Part shown: piece by piece, positions 45,447 to 60,559 of the stretch | Numbering within the stretch: position 1 is the first letter of the stretch | How the letters are laid out: each line of letters begins with the position of its first letter | NCBI RefSeq assembly: GCF_907164915.1 | Contig: NC_061867.1 | Coordinates: forward strand, 56,295,771 to 56,359,770 | Direction of reading: 5' to 3' | From: Impatiens glandulifera | Lineage: Eukaryota; Streptophyta; Magnoliopsida; Ericales; Balsaminaceae | Length of the DNA stretch: 64,000 nucleotides | Translations under genes and position numbers: made by a program | Notes under the pieces: generated by a model | What the model was told of the DNA's origin: nothing | What the model saw: only the letters and a program-made list of their open reading frames with translations | Databases searched by the model: none

Positions 45447-48400
45447 AATTTTATTTTTAACCGTTTTAAATTTAAAGGCGAGTCAACCCACAATCCGACT
45501 CAAGTATCCAAATTAACCACAGCTCTCGACCCGGCAATCAGGACATTTTAAAAATTAAGCATCATTATATATATATATATATAGATTAGTTAGTTAAAAA
45601 GTTGAACTTATATTAATATTAAAACGTCCCGCGTTTATCAAATTTGGTGTTAAATTTAAAATATAAAGTCTTTGTAGCCTAATTGGTTAAAAGGTTGTAC
45701 TTGTTTTGTTAAGTTGCAAATTCGAAACATACCTCTAGCATTTTTAATTTTATTTTAACCGTTTTAAATTTAAAGGCGGGTCAACCGACAATCCGACTCA
45801 AGTATCCAAATTAACCACAGCTCTCGACCCGGCAATCCGAACACTTTAAAAATTAAGCATCATTATATATATATAGATTAACAAGTTAAAAAGTTGAACT
45901 TATATTAATATTAAAACGTCCCGCGTTTATCAAATTTGGTGTTTAATTTAAAATATAAAGTCTTTGTAGCCTAGTTGATTAAAGAGTTGTACTTGTTTTG
46001 TTAGGTTGCAAGTTCGAAATATACCTCTAGCATTTTTAATTTTATTTTTAACCGTTTTAAATTTAAAGGCGGGTCAACCCACAATCCGACTCAAGTATCC
46101 AAATTAACCACAGCTCTCGACCCGGCAATCAGGACACTTTACAAATTAAGCATCATTATATATATATAGATTAGTTAGTTAAAAAGTTGAACTTATATTA
46201 ATATTAAAACGTCCCGCGTTTATCAAATTTGGTGTTAAATTTAAAATATAAAGTCTTTGTAGCCTAGTTGGTTAAAAAGTTGTACTTGTTTTGTTAGGTT
46301 GCAAGTTCGAAACATACCTCTAGCATTTTTAATTTTATTTTCAACCGTTTTAAATTTAAAGGCGGGTCAACCCACAATCCGACCCAAGTATCTAAATTAA
46401 CGACCCAAGTATCGAAATTAACCACAGCTCTCGACCCGGCAATCCGGACACTTTAAAAATTAAACATCATTATATATATATAGATTAACAAGTTAAAAAG
46501 TTGAACTTATATTAATATTAAAACGTTCCGCGTTTATCAAATTTGGTGTTTAATTTAAAATATAAAGTCTTTGTAGCCTAGTTGGTTAAAGAGTTGTACT
46601 TGTTTTGTTAGGTTGCAAGTTCGAAACATACCTCTAGCATTTTTAATTTTATTTTTAACCGTTTTAAATTTAAAGGGGGGTCAACCCACAATCCGACTCA
46701 AGTATCCAAATTAACCACAGCTCTCGACCAGGCAATCCGAACAATTTACAAATTAAGCATCATTATATATATATAGATTAACAAGTTAAAAAGTTGAACT
46801 TATATTAATATTAAAACGTCCCGCGTTTATCAAATTTGGTGTTTAATTTAAAATATAAAGTCTTTGTAGCCTAGTTGGTTAAAGAGTTGTACTTGTTTTG
46901 TTAGGTTGCAAGTTCGAAACATACCTCTAGCATTTTTAATTTTATTTTTAACCGTTTTAAATTTAAAGGCGGGTCAATCCATAATCCGACTCAAGTATCC
47001 AAATTAACCACAGCTCTTGACCCGGCAATCCGGACACTTTAAAAATTAAGCATCATTATATATATATAGATTAGTTAGTTAAAAAGTTGAACTTATATTA
47101 ATATTAAAACGTCCCGCGTTTATCAACTTTAGTGTTGAATTTAAAATATAAAGTCTTTGTAGCCTAGTTGGTTAAAGAGTTGTATTTGTTTTGTTAGGTT
47201 ACAAGTTCGTAACATACCTCTAGCATTTTTAATTTTATTTTTAACCGTTTTAAATTTAAAGGCGGGTCAACCCACAATCCGACTCAAGTATCCAAATTAA
47301 CCACAACTCTCGACCCGGCAATCCGGACATTTTAAAAATTAAGCATCATTATATATATAGAGAGAACTTATATTAATATTAAAACGTCCCGCGTTTATCA
47401 AATTTGGTGTTTAATTTAAAATATAAAGTCTTTGTAGCCTAGTTGGTTAAAGAGTTGTACTTGTTTTGTTAGGTTGCAAGTTCGAAACATACCTCTAGCA
47501 TTTTTAATTTTATTTTTAACCGTTTTAAATTTAAAGGCGGGTCAACCCACAATCCGACTCAAGTATCCAAATTAACCACAGCTCTCGACCCGGCAATCCG
47601 GACACTTTAAAAATTAAGCATCATTATATATATATATATAGATTAGTTAGTTAAAAAGTTGAACTTATATTAATATTAAAACGTCCCACGTTTATCAAAT
47701 TTGGTGTTGAATATAAAATATGAAGTCTTTGTAGCCTAGTTGGTTAAAGAGTTGTACTTGTTTTGTTAGGTTACAAGTTCGAAACATACCTCTAGCATTT
47801 TTAATTTTATTTTAACCGTTTTAAATTTAAAGGCAGGTCAACCCACAATCCGACTCAAGTATCCAAATTAACCACAGCTCTCGACCCGACAATCCGAACA
47901 ATTTAAAAATTAAGCATCATTATATATATATAGATTAACAAGTTAAAAAGTTGAACTTATATTAATATTAAAACGTCCCGCGTTTATCAAATTTGGTGTT
48001 TAATTTAAAATATAAAGTCTTTGTAGCCTAGTTGGTTAAAGAGTTGTACTTGTTTTGTTAGGTTGCAAGTTCGAAACATACCTCTAGCATTTTTAATTTT
48101 ATTTTTAACCGTTTTAAATTTAAAAGGGGGTCAACCCACAATCTGACTCAAGTATCCAAATTAACCACAGCTCTCGACCCGGCAATCCGGACGCTTTACA
48201 AATTAAGCATCATTATATATATATATAGATTAGTTAGTTAAAAAGTTAAACTTATATTAATATTAAAACGTCCCGCGTTTATCAAATTTGGTATTGAATT
48301 TAAAATATAAAGTCTTTGTAGCCTAGTTGGTTAAAGAGTTGTACTTGTTTTGTTAGGTTGCAATTTCAAAACATACCTCTAGCATTTTTAATTTTATTTT

Positions 48401-51400
48401 CAACCGTTTTAAATTTAAAGGCGGGTCAACCCACAATCCGACCCAAATATCCAAATTAACGACCCAAGTATTCAAATTAACCACAGCTCTCGACCCGGCA
48501 ATCCGGACACTTAAAAAATAAAGCATCATTATATATATATAGATTAACAAGTTAAAAAGTTGAACTTATATTATTAAAACGTCCCGCGTTTATCAAATTT
48601 GGTGTTGAATTTAAAATATAAAGTCTTTGTAGCCTTGTTGGTTAAAGAGTTATACTTGTTTTGTTAGGTTGCAAGTTCGAAACATACCTCTATCATTTTT
48701 AATTTTATTTTTAACCGTTTTAAATTTAAAGGCGGGTCAACCCACAATCCGACTCAAGTATCCAAATTAACCACAGCTCTCGACCCGGCAATCCGGACAC
48801 TTTAAAAATTAAGCATCATTATATATATATATATATATATATATATAGATTAGTTAGTTAAAAAGTTGAACTTATATTAATATTAAAACGTCCCACGTTT
48901 ATCAAATTTGGTGTTGAATATAAAATATGAAGTCTTTGTAGCCTAGTTGGTTAAAGAGTTGTACTTGTTTTGTTAGGTTACAAGTTCGAAACATACCTCT
49001 AGCATTTTTAATTTTATTTTAACCGTTTTAAATTTAAAGGCAGGTCAACCCACAATCCGACTCAAGTATCCAAATTAACCACAGCTCTCGACCCGACAAT
49101 CCGAACAATTTAAAAATTAAGCATCATTATATATATATAGATTAACAAGTTAAAAAGTTGAACTTATATTAATATTAAAACGTCCCGCGTTTATCAAATT
49201 TGGTGTTTAATTTAAAATATAAAGTCTTTGTAGCCTAGTTGGTTAAAGAGTTGTACTTGTTTTGTTAGGTTGCAAGTTCGAAACATACCTCTAGCATTTT
49301 TTATTTTATTTTTAACCGTTTTAAATTTAAAGGGGGGTCAACCCACAATCTGACTCAAGTATCCAAATTAACCACAGCTCTCGACCCGGCAATCCGGACG
49401 CTTTACAAATTAAGCATCATTATATATATATAAATTAGTTAGTTAAAAAGTTAAACTTATATTAATATTAAAACGTCCCGCGTTTATCAAATTTGGTATT
49501 GAATTTAAAATATAAAGTCTTTGTAGCCTAGTTGGTTAAAGAGTTGTACTTGTTTTGTTAGGTTGCAATTTCAAAACATACCTCTAGCATTTTTAATTTT
49601 ATTTTCAACCGTTTTAAATTTAAAGGCGGGTCAACCCGCAATCCGACCCAAATATCCAAATTAACGACCCAAGTATTCAAATTAACCACAGCTCTCGACC
49701 CGGCAATCCGGACACTTAAAAAATAAAGCATCATTATATATATATAGATTAACAAGTTAAAAAGTTGAACTTATATTATTAAAACGTCCCGCGTTTATCA
49801 AATTTGGTGTTGAATTTAAAATATAAAGTCTTTGTAGCCTTGTTGGTTAAAGAGTTATACTTGTTTTGTTAGGTTGCAAGTTCGAAACATACCTCTATCA
49901 TTTTTAATTTTATTTTTAACCGTTTTAAATTTAAAGGCGGGTCAACCCACAATCCGACTAAAGTATCCAAATTAACCACAACTCTCGACCCGGCAATCCG
50001 AACACTTTAAAAATTAAGCATCATTATATATATATATATAGATTAGTTAGTTAAAAAGTTAAACTTATATTAATATTAAAACGTCCCGCGTTTATCAAAT
50101 TTGGTGTTGAATTTAAAATAAAAAGTCTTTGTAGCCTAGTTGGTTAAAGAATTGTAATTGTTTTGTTAGGTTGCAAGTTCGAAACATACCTCTAGCATTT
50201 TTAATTTTATTTTTAACCGTTTTAAAATTAAAGGCGGGTCAACCCACAATCCGACTCAAGTATCCAAATTAACCACAACTCTCGACCCGGCAATCCGAAC
50301 ACTTTAAAAATTAAGCATCATTATATATATATATAGATTAGTTAGTTAAAAAGTTGAACTTATATTAATATTAAAACGTCCCACGATTATCAAATTTGGT
50401 GTTGAATATAAAATATGAAGTCTTTGTAGCCTAGTTGGTTAAAGAGTTGTACTTGTTTTGTTAGGTTGCAAGTTCGAAACATACCTCTAGCATTTTTAAT
50501 TTTATTTTAACCATTTTAAATTTAAAGGCGGGTCAACCGACAATCCGACTCAAGTATCCAAATTAACCACAGCTCTCGACCCGGCAATCCGAACACTTTA
50601 AAAATTAAGCATCATTATATATATATATAGATTAACAAGTTAAAAAGTTGAACTTATATTAATATTAAAACGTCCCGCGTTTATCAAATTTGGTGTTTAA
50701 TTTAAAATATAAAGTCTTTGTAGCCTAGTTGATTAAAGCGTTGTACTTGTTTTGTTAGGTTGCAAGTTCGAAATATACCTCTAGCATTTTTAATTTTATT
50801 TTTAACCGTTTTAAATTTAAAGGCGGGTCAACCCACAATCCGACTCAAGTATCCAAATTAACCGCAGCTCTCGACCCGGCAATCAGGACACTTTACAAAT
50901 TAAGCATCATTATATATATATAGATTAGTTAGTTAAAAAGTTGAACTTATATTAATATGAAAACGTCCCACGTTTATCAAATTTGGTGTTGAATTTAAAA
51001 TATAAAGTCTTTGTAGCCTAGTTGGTTAAAAAGTTATATTTGTTTTGTTAGGTTGCAAGTTCGAAACATACCTCTAGCATTTTTAATTTTATTTTCAACC
51101 GTTTTAAATTTAAAGGCGGGTCAACCCACAATCCGACCCAAGTATCCAAATTAAGCACACAGCTCTCGACCCGGCAATCCGGACACTTTAAAAATTAAGC
51201 ATAATTATATATATATATATAGATTAGTTAGTTAAAAAGTTGAACTTATATTAATATTAAAACGTCTCACGATTATCAAATTTGGTGTTGAATATAAAAT
51301 ATGAAGTCTTTGTAGCCTAGTTGGTTAAAGAGTTGTACTTGTTTTGTTAGGTTGCAAGTTCGAAACATACCTCTAGCATTTTTAATTTTATTTTAACCGT

Positions 51401-54400
51401 TTTAAATTTAAAGGCGGGTCAATCCATAATCCGACTCAAGTATCCAAATTAACCACAGCTCTTGACCCGGCAATCCGGACACTTTAAAAATTAAGCATCA
51501 TTATATATATATAGATTAGTTAGTTAAAAAGTTGAACTTATATTAATATTAAAACGTCCCGCGTTTATCAAATTTGGTGTTGAATTTAAAATATAAAGTC
51601 TTTGTAGCCTAGTTGGTTAAAGAGTTGTACTTGTTTTGTTAGGTTGCAATTTCGAAACATACCTCTAGCATTTTTAATTTTATTTTCAACCGTTTTAAAT
51701 TTAAAGGCGGGTCAACCCACAATCCGACCCAAATATCCAAATTAACGACCCAAGTATCCAAATTAACCACAGCTCTCGACCCGGCAATCCGGACACTTAA
51801 AAAATTAAGCATCATTATATATATATATAGATTAACAAGTTAAAAAGTTGAACTTATATTAATATTAAAACGTCCCGCGTTTATCAAATTTGGTGTTGAA
51901 TTTAAAATATAAAGTCTTTGTAGCCTAGTTGGTTAAAGAGTTGTACTTGTTTTGTTAGGTTGAAATTCGAAACATACCTCTAGCATTTTTAATTTTATTT
52001 TAACCGTTTTAAATTTAAAGGGTGTCAACCCACAATCCGACTCAAGTATCCAAATTAACCACAGCTCTCGACCCGGCAATCCGAACAATTTAAAAATTAA
52101 GCATCATTATATATATAGAGATTAACAAGTTAAAAAGTTGAACTTATATTAATATTAAAACGTCCCGCGTTTATCAAATTTGGTGTTGAATATAAAATAT
52201 GAAGTCTTTGTAGCCTAGTTGGTTAAAGAGTTGTACTTGTTTTGTTAGGTTGGAAGTTCGAAACATACCTCTAGAATTTTTAATTTTATTTTTAACCGTT
52301 TTAAATTTAAAGGCGGGTCAACCCACAATCCGACTCAAGTATCCAAATTAACCACAACTCTCGACCCGGCAATCCGAACACTTTAAAAATTAAGCATAAT
52401 TATATATATATATATAGATTAGTTAGTTAAAAAGTTGAACTTATATTAATATTAAAACGTCCCACGATTATCAAATTTGGTGTTGAATATAAAATATGAA
52501 GTCTTTGTAGCCTAGTTGGTTAAAGAGTTGTACTTGTTTTGTTAGGTTGCAAGTTCGAAACATACCTCTAGCATTTTTAATTTTATTTGAACCGTTTTAA
52601 ATTTAAAGGCGGGTCAACCCACAGTCCGACTCAAGTATCCAAAATAACCACAGCTCTCGACCCGGCAATCCGAACAATTTAAAAATTAAGCATCATTATA
52701 TATATATAGATTAACAAGTTAAAAAGTTGAACTTATATTAATATTAAAACGTCCCGCGTTTATCAAATTTGGTGTTTAATTTAAAATATAAAGTCTTTGT
52801 AGCCTAGTTTGTTAAAGAGTTGTACTTGTTTTGTTAGGTTGTAAGTTCGAAACATACCTCTAGCATTTTTAATTTTATTTTTAACCGTTTTAAATTTAAA
52901 GGGGGGTCAACCCACAATCCGACTCAAGTATCCAAATTAACCACAGCTCTCGACCCGGCAATCCGGACACTTTACAAATTAAGCATCATTATATATATAT
53001 ATTAGTTAGTTAAAAAGTTGAACTTATATTAATATTAAAACGTCCCGCGTTTATCAAATTTGGTATTGAATTTAAAATATAAAGTCTTTGTAGCCTAGTT
53101 GGTTAAAGAGTTGTACTTGTTTTGTTAGGTTGCAATTTCAAAACATACCTCTAGCATTTTTAATTTTATTTTTCAACCGTTTTAAATTTAAAGGCGGGTC
53201 AACCCACAATCCGACCCAAATATCCAAATTAACGACCCAAGTATCCAAATTAACCACAGCTCTCGACCCGGCAATCCGGACACTTAAAAAATTAAGCATC
53301 ATTATATATATATAGATTAACAAGTTAAAAAGTTGAACTTATATTAATATTAAAACGTCCCGCGTTTATCAAATTTGGTGTTGAATTTAAAATATAAAGT
53401 CTTTGTAGCCTTGTTGGTTAAAGAGTTGTACTTGTTTTGTTAGGTTGCAAGTTCGAAACATACCTCTAGCATTTTTAATTTTATTTTTAACCGTTTTAAA
53501 TTTAAAGGCGGGTCAACCCACAATCCGACTCAAGTATCCAAATTAACCACAACTCTCGACCCGGCAATCCGAACAATTTAAAAATTAAGCATCATTATAT
53601 ATATATATAGATTAGTTAGTTAAAAAGTTGAACTTATATTAATATTAAAACGTCCCACGTTTATCAAATTTGGTATTGAATTTAAAATATAAAGTCTTTG
53701 TAGCCTAGTTGGTTAAAGAGTTGTACTTGTTTTGTTAGGTTGCAATTTCAAAACATACCTCTAGCATTTTTAATTTTATTTTCAACCGTTTTAAATTTAA
53801 AGGCAGGTCAACCCACAATCCGACCCAAATATCCAAATTAACGACCCAAGTATCCAAATTAACCACAGCTCTCGACCCGGCAATCCGGACACTTAAAAAA
53901 TTAAGCATCATTATATATATATATATAGATTAACAAGTTAAAAGGTTGAACTTATATTAATATTAAAACGTCCCGCGTTTATCAAATTTGGTGTTGAATT
54001 TAAAATATAAAGTATTTGTAGCCTTGTTGGTTAAAGAGTTGTACTTGTTTTGTTAGGTTGCAAGTTCGAAACATACCTCTGGCATTTTTAATTTTATTTT
54101 TAACCGTTTTAAATTTAAAGGCGGGTCAACCCACAATCCGACTCAAGTATCCAAATTAACCACAACTCTCGACCCGCAATCCGAACACTTTAAAAATTAA
54201 GCATCATTATATATATATATAGATTAGTTAGTTAAAAAGTTGAACTTATATTAATATTAAAACGTCCCACGTTTATCAAATTTGGTGTTGAATATAAAAT
54301 ATGAAGTCTTTGTAGCATAGTTGGTTAAAGAGTTGTACTTGTTTTGTTAGGTTGCAAGTTCGAAACATACCTCTAGCATTTTTAATTTTATTTTTAACCG

Positions 54401-57400
54401 TTTTAAATTTAAAGGGGGGTCAACTCACAATCCGACTCAAGTATCCAAATTAACCACAGCTCTCGACCCGGCAATCCGGACACTTTACAAATTAAGCATC
54501 ATTATAAATATATATATATATTAGTTAGTTAAAAAGTTGAACTTATATTAATATTAAAACGTCCCGCGTTTATCAAATTTGGTATTGAATTTAAAATATA
54601 AAGTCTTTGTAGCCTAGTTGGTTAAAGAGTTGTACTTGTTTTGTTAGGTTGCAATTTCGAAACATACCTCTAGCATTTTTAATTTTATTTTCAACCGTTT
54701 TAAATTTAAAGGCGGGTCAACCCACAATCCGACCAAAATATCCAAATTAACGACCCAAGTATCCAAATTAACCACAGCTCTCGACCCGGCAATCCGAACA
54801 CTTAAAAAATTAAGCATCATTATATATATATAGATTAACAAGTTAAAAAGTTGAACTTATATTAATATTAAAACGTCCCGCGTTTATCAAATTTGGTGTT
54901 GAATTTAAAATATAAAGTCTTTGTAGCCTAGTTGGTTAAAGAGTTGTACTTGTTTTGTTAGGTTGCAAGTTCGAAACATACCTCTAGCATTTTTAATTTT
55001 ATTTTAACCGTTTTAAATTTAAAGGGGGGTCAACCCACAATCCGACTCAAGTATCCAAATTAACCACAGCTCTCGACCCGGCAATCCGAACAATTTAAAA
55101 ATTAAGCATCATTATATATATAGAGATTAACAAGTTAAAAACTTGAACTTATATTAATATTAAAACGTCCCATGTTTATCAAATTTGGTGTTGAATATAA
55201 AATATGAAGTCTTTGTAGCATAGTTGGTTAAAGAGTTGTACTTGTTTTGTTAGGTTGCAAGTTCGAAACATACCTCTAGCATTTTTAATTTTATTTTTAA
55301 CCGTTTTAAATTTAAAGGGGGGTCAACCCACAATCCGACTCAAGTATCCAAATTAACCACAGCTCTCGACCCGGCAATCCGGACACTTTACAATTTAAGC
55401 ATCATTATATATATATATATAGATTAGTTAGTTAAAAAGTTGAACTTATATTAATATTAAAACGTCCCGCGTTTATCAAATTTGGTATTGAATTTAAAAT
55501 ATAAAGTCTTTGTAGCCTAGTTGGTTAAAGAGTTGTACTTGTTTTGTTAGGTTGCAATTTCGAAACATACCTCTAGCATATTTAATTTTATTTTCAACCG
55601 TTTTAAATTTAAAGGCGGGTCAACCCACAATCCGACCCAAATATCCAAATTAACGACCCAAGTATCCAAATTAACCACAGCTCTCGACCCGGCAATCCGG
55701 ACACTTAAAAAATTAAGCATCATTATATATATATAGATTAACAAGTTAAAAAGTTGAACTTATATTAATATTAAAACGTCACGCGTTTATCAAATTTGGT
55801 GTTGAATTTAAAATATAAAGTCTTTGTAGCCTAGTTGGTTAAAGAGTTGTACTTGTTTTGTTAGGTTGCAAGTTCGAAACATACCTCTAGCATTTTTAAT
55901 TTTATTTTAACCGTTTTAAATTTAAAGGGGGGTCAACCCACAATCCGACTCAAGTATCCAAATTAACCACAGCTCTCGACCCGGCAATCCGAACATTTTA
56001 AAAATTAAGCATCATTATATATATATATAGATTAACAAGTTAAAAAGTTGAACTTATATTAATATTAAAACGTCCCGCGTTTATCACATTTGGTGTTTAA
56101 TATAAAATATAAAGTCTTTGTAGCCTAGTTGGTTAAAGAGTTGTACTTGTTTTGTTAGGTTGCAAGTTCGAAACATATCTCTAGCATTTTTAATTTTATT
56201 TTTAACCGTTTTAAATTTAAAGGCGGGTCAACCCACAATCTGACTCAAGTATCCAAATTAACCACAGCTCTCGACCCGACAATCCGAACAATTTAAAAAT
56301 TAAGCATCATTATATATATATATAGATTAACAAGTTAAAAAGTTGAACTTATATTAATATTAAAACGTCCCGCGTTTATCAAATTTGGTGTTTAATTTAA
56401 AATATAAAGTCTTTGTAGCCTAGTTGGTTAAAGAGTTGTACTTGTTTTGTTAGGTTGCAAGTTCGAAACATACCTCTAGCATTTTTAATTTTATTTTTAA
56501 CCGTTTTAAATTTAAAGGCGGGTCAACCCACAATCCGACCCAAATATCCAAATTAACGACCCAAGTATCCAAATTAACCACAGCTCTCGACCCGGCAATC
56601 CGGACACTTAAAAAATTAAGCATCATTATATATATATAGATTAACAAGTTAAAAAGTTGAACTTATATTAATATTAAAACGTCCCGCGTTTATCAAATTT
56701 GGTGTTGAATTTAAAATATAAAGTCTTTGTAGCCTAGTTGGTTAAAGAGTTGTACTTGTTTTGTTAGGTTGCAAGTTCGAAACATACCTCTAGCATTTTT
56801 AATTTTATTTTAACCGTTTTAAATTTAAAGGTGGGTCAACCCACAATCCGACTCAAGTATCCAAATTAACCACAGCTCTCGACCCGGCAATCCGAACAAT
56901 TTAAAAATTAAGCATCATTATATATATAGAGATTAACAAGTTAAAAAGTTGAACTTATATTAATATTAAAACGACCGCGTTTATCAAATTTGGTGTTGAA
57001 TTTAAAATATAAAGTCTTTGTAGCCTAGTTGGTTAAGAGTTGTACTTGTTTTGTTAGGTTGCAAGTTCGAAACATACCTCTAGCATTTTTAATTTTATTT
57101 TTAACCGTTTTAAATTTAAAGGCGGGTCAACCCACAATCCGACTCAAGTATCCAAATTAACCACAACTCTCGACCCGGCAATCCGAACACTTTAAAAATT
57201 AAGCATCATTATATATATATATATATAGATTAGTTAGTTAAAAAGTTGAACTTATATTAATATTAAAACGTCCCACGATTATCAAATTTGGTGTTGAATA
57301 TAAAATATGAAGTCTTTGTAGCCTAGTTGGTTAAAGAGTTGTACTTGTTTTGTTAGGTTGCAAGTTCGAAACATACCTCTAGCATTTTTAATTTTATTTT

Positions 57401-60400
57401 AACCGTTTTAAATTTAAAGGCGGGTCAACCCACAATCCGACTCAAGTATCCAAATTAACCACAGCTCTCGACCCGGCAATCCGAACATTTTAAAAATTAA
57501 GCATCATTATATATATATATAGATTAACAAGTTAAAAAGTTGAACTTATATTAATATTAAAACGTCCCGCGTTTATCAAATTTGGTGTTTAATATAAAAT
57601 ATAAAGTCTTTGTAGCCTAGTTGGTTAAAGAGTTGTACTTGTTTTGTTAGGTTGCAAGTTCGAAACATATCTCTAGCATTTTTAATTTTATTTTTAACCG
57701 TTTTAAATTTAAAGGCGGGTCAACCCACAATCCGACTCAAGTATCCAAATTAACCACAACTCTCGACCCGGCAATCCGGACACTTTACAAATTAAGCATC
57801 ATTATATATATAGATTAGTTAGTTAAAAAGTTGAACTTATATTAATATTAAAACGTCCCGCGTTTATCAAATTTGGTGTTGAATTTAAAATATAAAGTCT
57901 TTGTAGCATAGTTGGTTAAAGAGTTGTACTTGTTTAGTTATGTTGAAATTTCGAAACATACCTCTAGCATTTTTAATTTTATTTTCAACCGTTTTAAATT
58001 TAAAGGCGGGTCAACCCACAATCCGACTCAAGTATCCAAATTAACCACAGCTCTCGACCCGGAAATTCGAACAATTTAAAAATTAAGCATCATTATATAT
58101 ATATATAGATTAACAAGTTAAAAAGTTGAACTTATATTAATATTAAAACGTCCCGCGTTTATCAAATTTGGTGTTTAATTTAAAATATAAAGTCTTTGTA
58201 GCCTAGTTGGTTAAAGAGTTGTACTTGTTTTGTTAGGTTGCAAGTTCGAAACATACCTCTAGCATTTTTAATTTTATTTTTAACCGTTTTAAATTTAAAG
58301 GTAGTCAACCCACAATCCGACTCAAGTATCCAAATTAACCACAGCTCTCGACCCGGCAATCCGGACACTTTACAAATTAAGCATCATTATATATATATAT
58401 ATAGATTAGTTAGTTAAAAAGTTGAACTTATATTAATATTAATACGTCCCGCGTTTATCAAATTTGGTGTTGAATTTAAAATATAAAATCTTTGTAGCCT
58501 AGTTGGTTAAAGAGTTGTACTTGTTTTGTTAGGTTGCAATTTCGAAACATACCTCTAGCATTTTTAATTTTATTTTCAACCGTTTTAAATTTAAAGGCGG
58601 GTCAACCCAAATCCGACCCAAATATCCAAATTAACGACCCAAGTATCCAAATTAACCACAGCTCTCGACCCGGCAATCCGGACACTTAAAAAATTAAGCA
58701 TCATTATATATATATAGATTAACAAGTTAAAAAGTTGAACTTATATTAATATTAAAACGTCCCGCGTTTATCAAATTTGGTGTTGAATTTAAAATATAAA
58801 GTCTTTGTAGCTTTGTTGGTTAAAGATTTGTACTTGTTTTGTTAGGTTGCAAGTTCGAAACATACCTCTAGCATTTTTAATTTTATTTTTAACCGTTTTA
58901 AATTTAAAGGCGGGTCAACCCACAATCCGACTCAAGTATCCAAATTAACCACAACTCTCGACCCGACAATCCGAACACTTTTAAAATTAAGCATCATTAT
59001 ATATATATATATAGATTAGTTAGTTAAAAAGTTGAACTTATATTAATATTAAAACGTCCCACGTTTATCAAATTTGGTGTTGAATATAAAATACGAAGTC
59101 TTTGTAGCCTAGTTGGTTAAAGAGTTGTACTTGTTTTGTTAGGTTGCAAGTTCGAAACATACCTCTAGCATTTTTAATTTTATTTTAACCGTTTTAAATT
59201 TAAAGGCGGGTCAACCCACAATCCGACTCAAGTATCCAAATTAACCACAGCTCTCGACCCGGCAATTCGAACAATTTAAAAATTAAGCATCATTATATAT
59301 ATATAGATTAACAAGTTAAAAAGTTGAACTTATATTAATATTAAAACATCCCGCGTTTATCAAATTTGGTGTTTAATTTAAAATATAAAGTCTTTGTAGC
59401 CTAGTTGGTTAAAAAGTTGTACTTGTTTTGTTAGGTTACAAGTTCGAAACATACCTCTAGCATTTTTAATTTTATTTTAACCGTTTTAAATTTAAAGTCG
59501 GGTCAACCCACAATCTGACTCAAGTATCCAAATTAACCACAGCTCTCGACCCGACAATCCGAACAATTTAAAAATTAAGCATCATTATATATATATATAG
59601 ATTAACAAGTTAAAAAGTTGAACTTATATTAATATTAAAACGTCCCGCGTTTATCAAATTTGGTGTTTAATATAAAATATAAAGTCTTTGTAGCCTAGTT
59701 GGTTAAAGAGTTGTACTTGTTTTGTTAGGTTGCAAGTTCGAAACATACCTCTAGCATTTTTAATTTTATTTTTAACCGTTTTAAATTTAAAGGCGGGTCA
59801 ACCCACAATCCGACTCAAGTATCCAAATTAACCACAGCTCTCGACCCGGCAATCCGGACACTTTACAAATTAAGCATCATTATATATATATAGATTAGTT
59901 AGTTAAAAAGTTAAACTTATATTAATATTAAAACGTCCCGCGTTTTTCAAATTTGGTGTTGAATTTAAAATATAAAGTCTTTGTAGCCTAGTTGGTTAAA
60001 GAGTTGTACTTGTTTTGTTAGGTTGCAATTTTGAAACATACCTCTAGCATTTTTAATTTTATTTTCAACCGTTTTAAATTTAAAGGCGGGTCAACCCACA
60101 ATCCGGCCCAAATATCCAAATTAACGACCCAAGTATCCAAATTAACCACAGCTCTCGACCCGGCAATCCGGACACTTAAAAAATTAAGCATCATTATATA
60201 TATATATAGATTAACAAGTTAAAAAGTTGAACTTATATTAATATTAAAACGTTCCGCGTTTATCAAATTTGGTGTTGAATTTAAAATATAAATTTTTTGT
60301 AGCCTAGTTGGTTAAAGAGTTGTACTTGTTTTGTTATGTTGCAAGTTCGAAACATACCTCTAGCATTTTTAATTTTATTTTTAACCGTTTTAAATTTAAA

Positions 60401-60487
60401 GGCGGGTCAACCCACAATCCGACTCAAGTATCCAAATTAACCACAACTCTCGACCCGGCAATCCGAACACTTTAAAAATTAAGCATC

Positions 60488-60488
<1 letters not shown>

Positions 60489-60556
<68 letters not shown>
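60489..60556. repeat. (TA)n microsatellite expanded inside one array unit
   Basis: About 67 bp of pure TA, where other units have 8-22 bp. Confidence 0.9.

Positions 60557-60559
<3 letters not shown>

Noticed and set aside
48353..60222. Repeated 61-65 codon frames (MLIYIYIMM... and MQFQN.../MKHTS...)
   Set aside because: They are produced by satellite units that lack stops in one frame; they appear only in units with the extra insertion.
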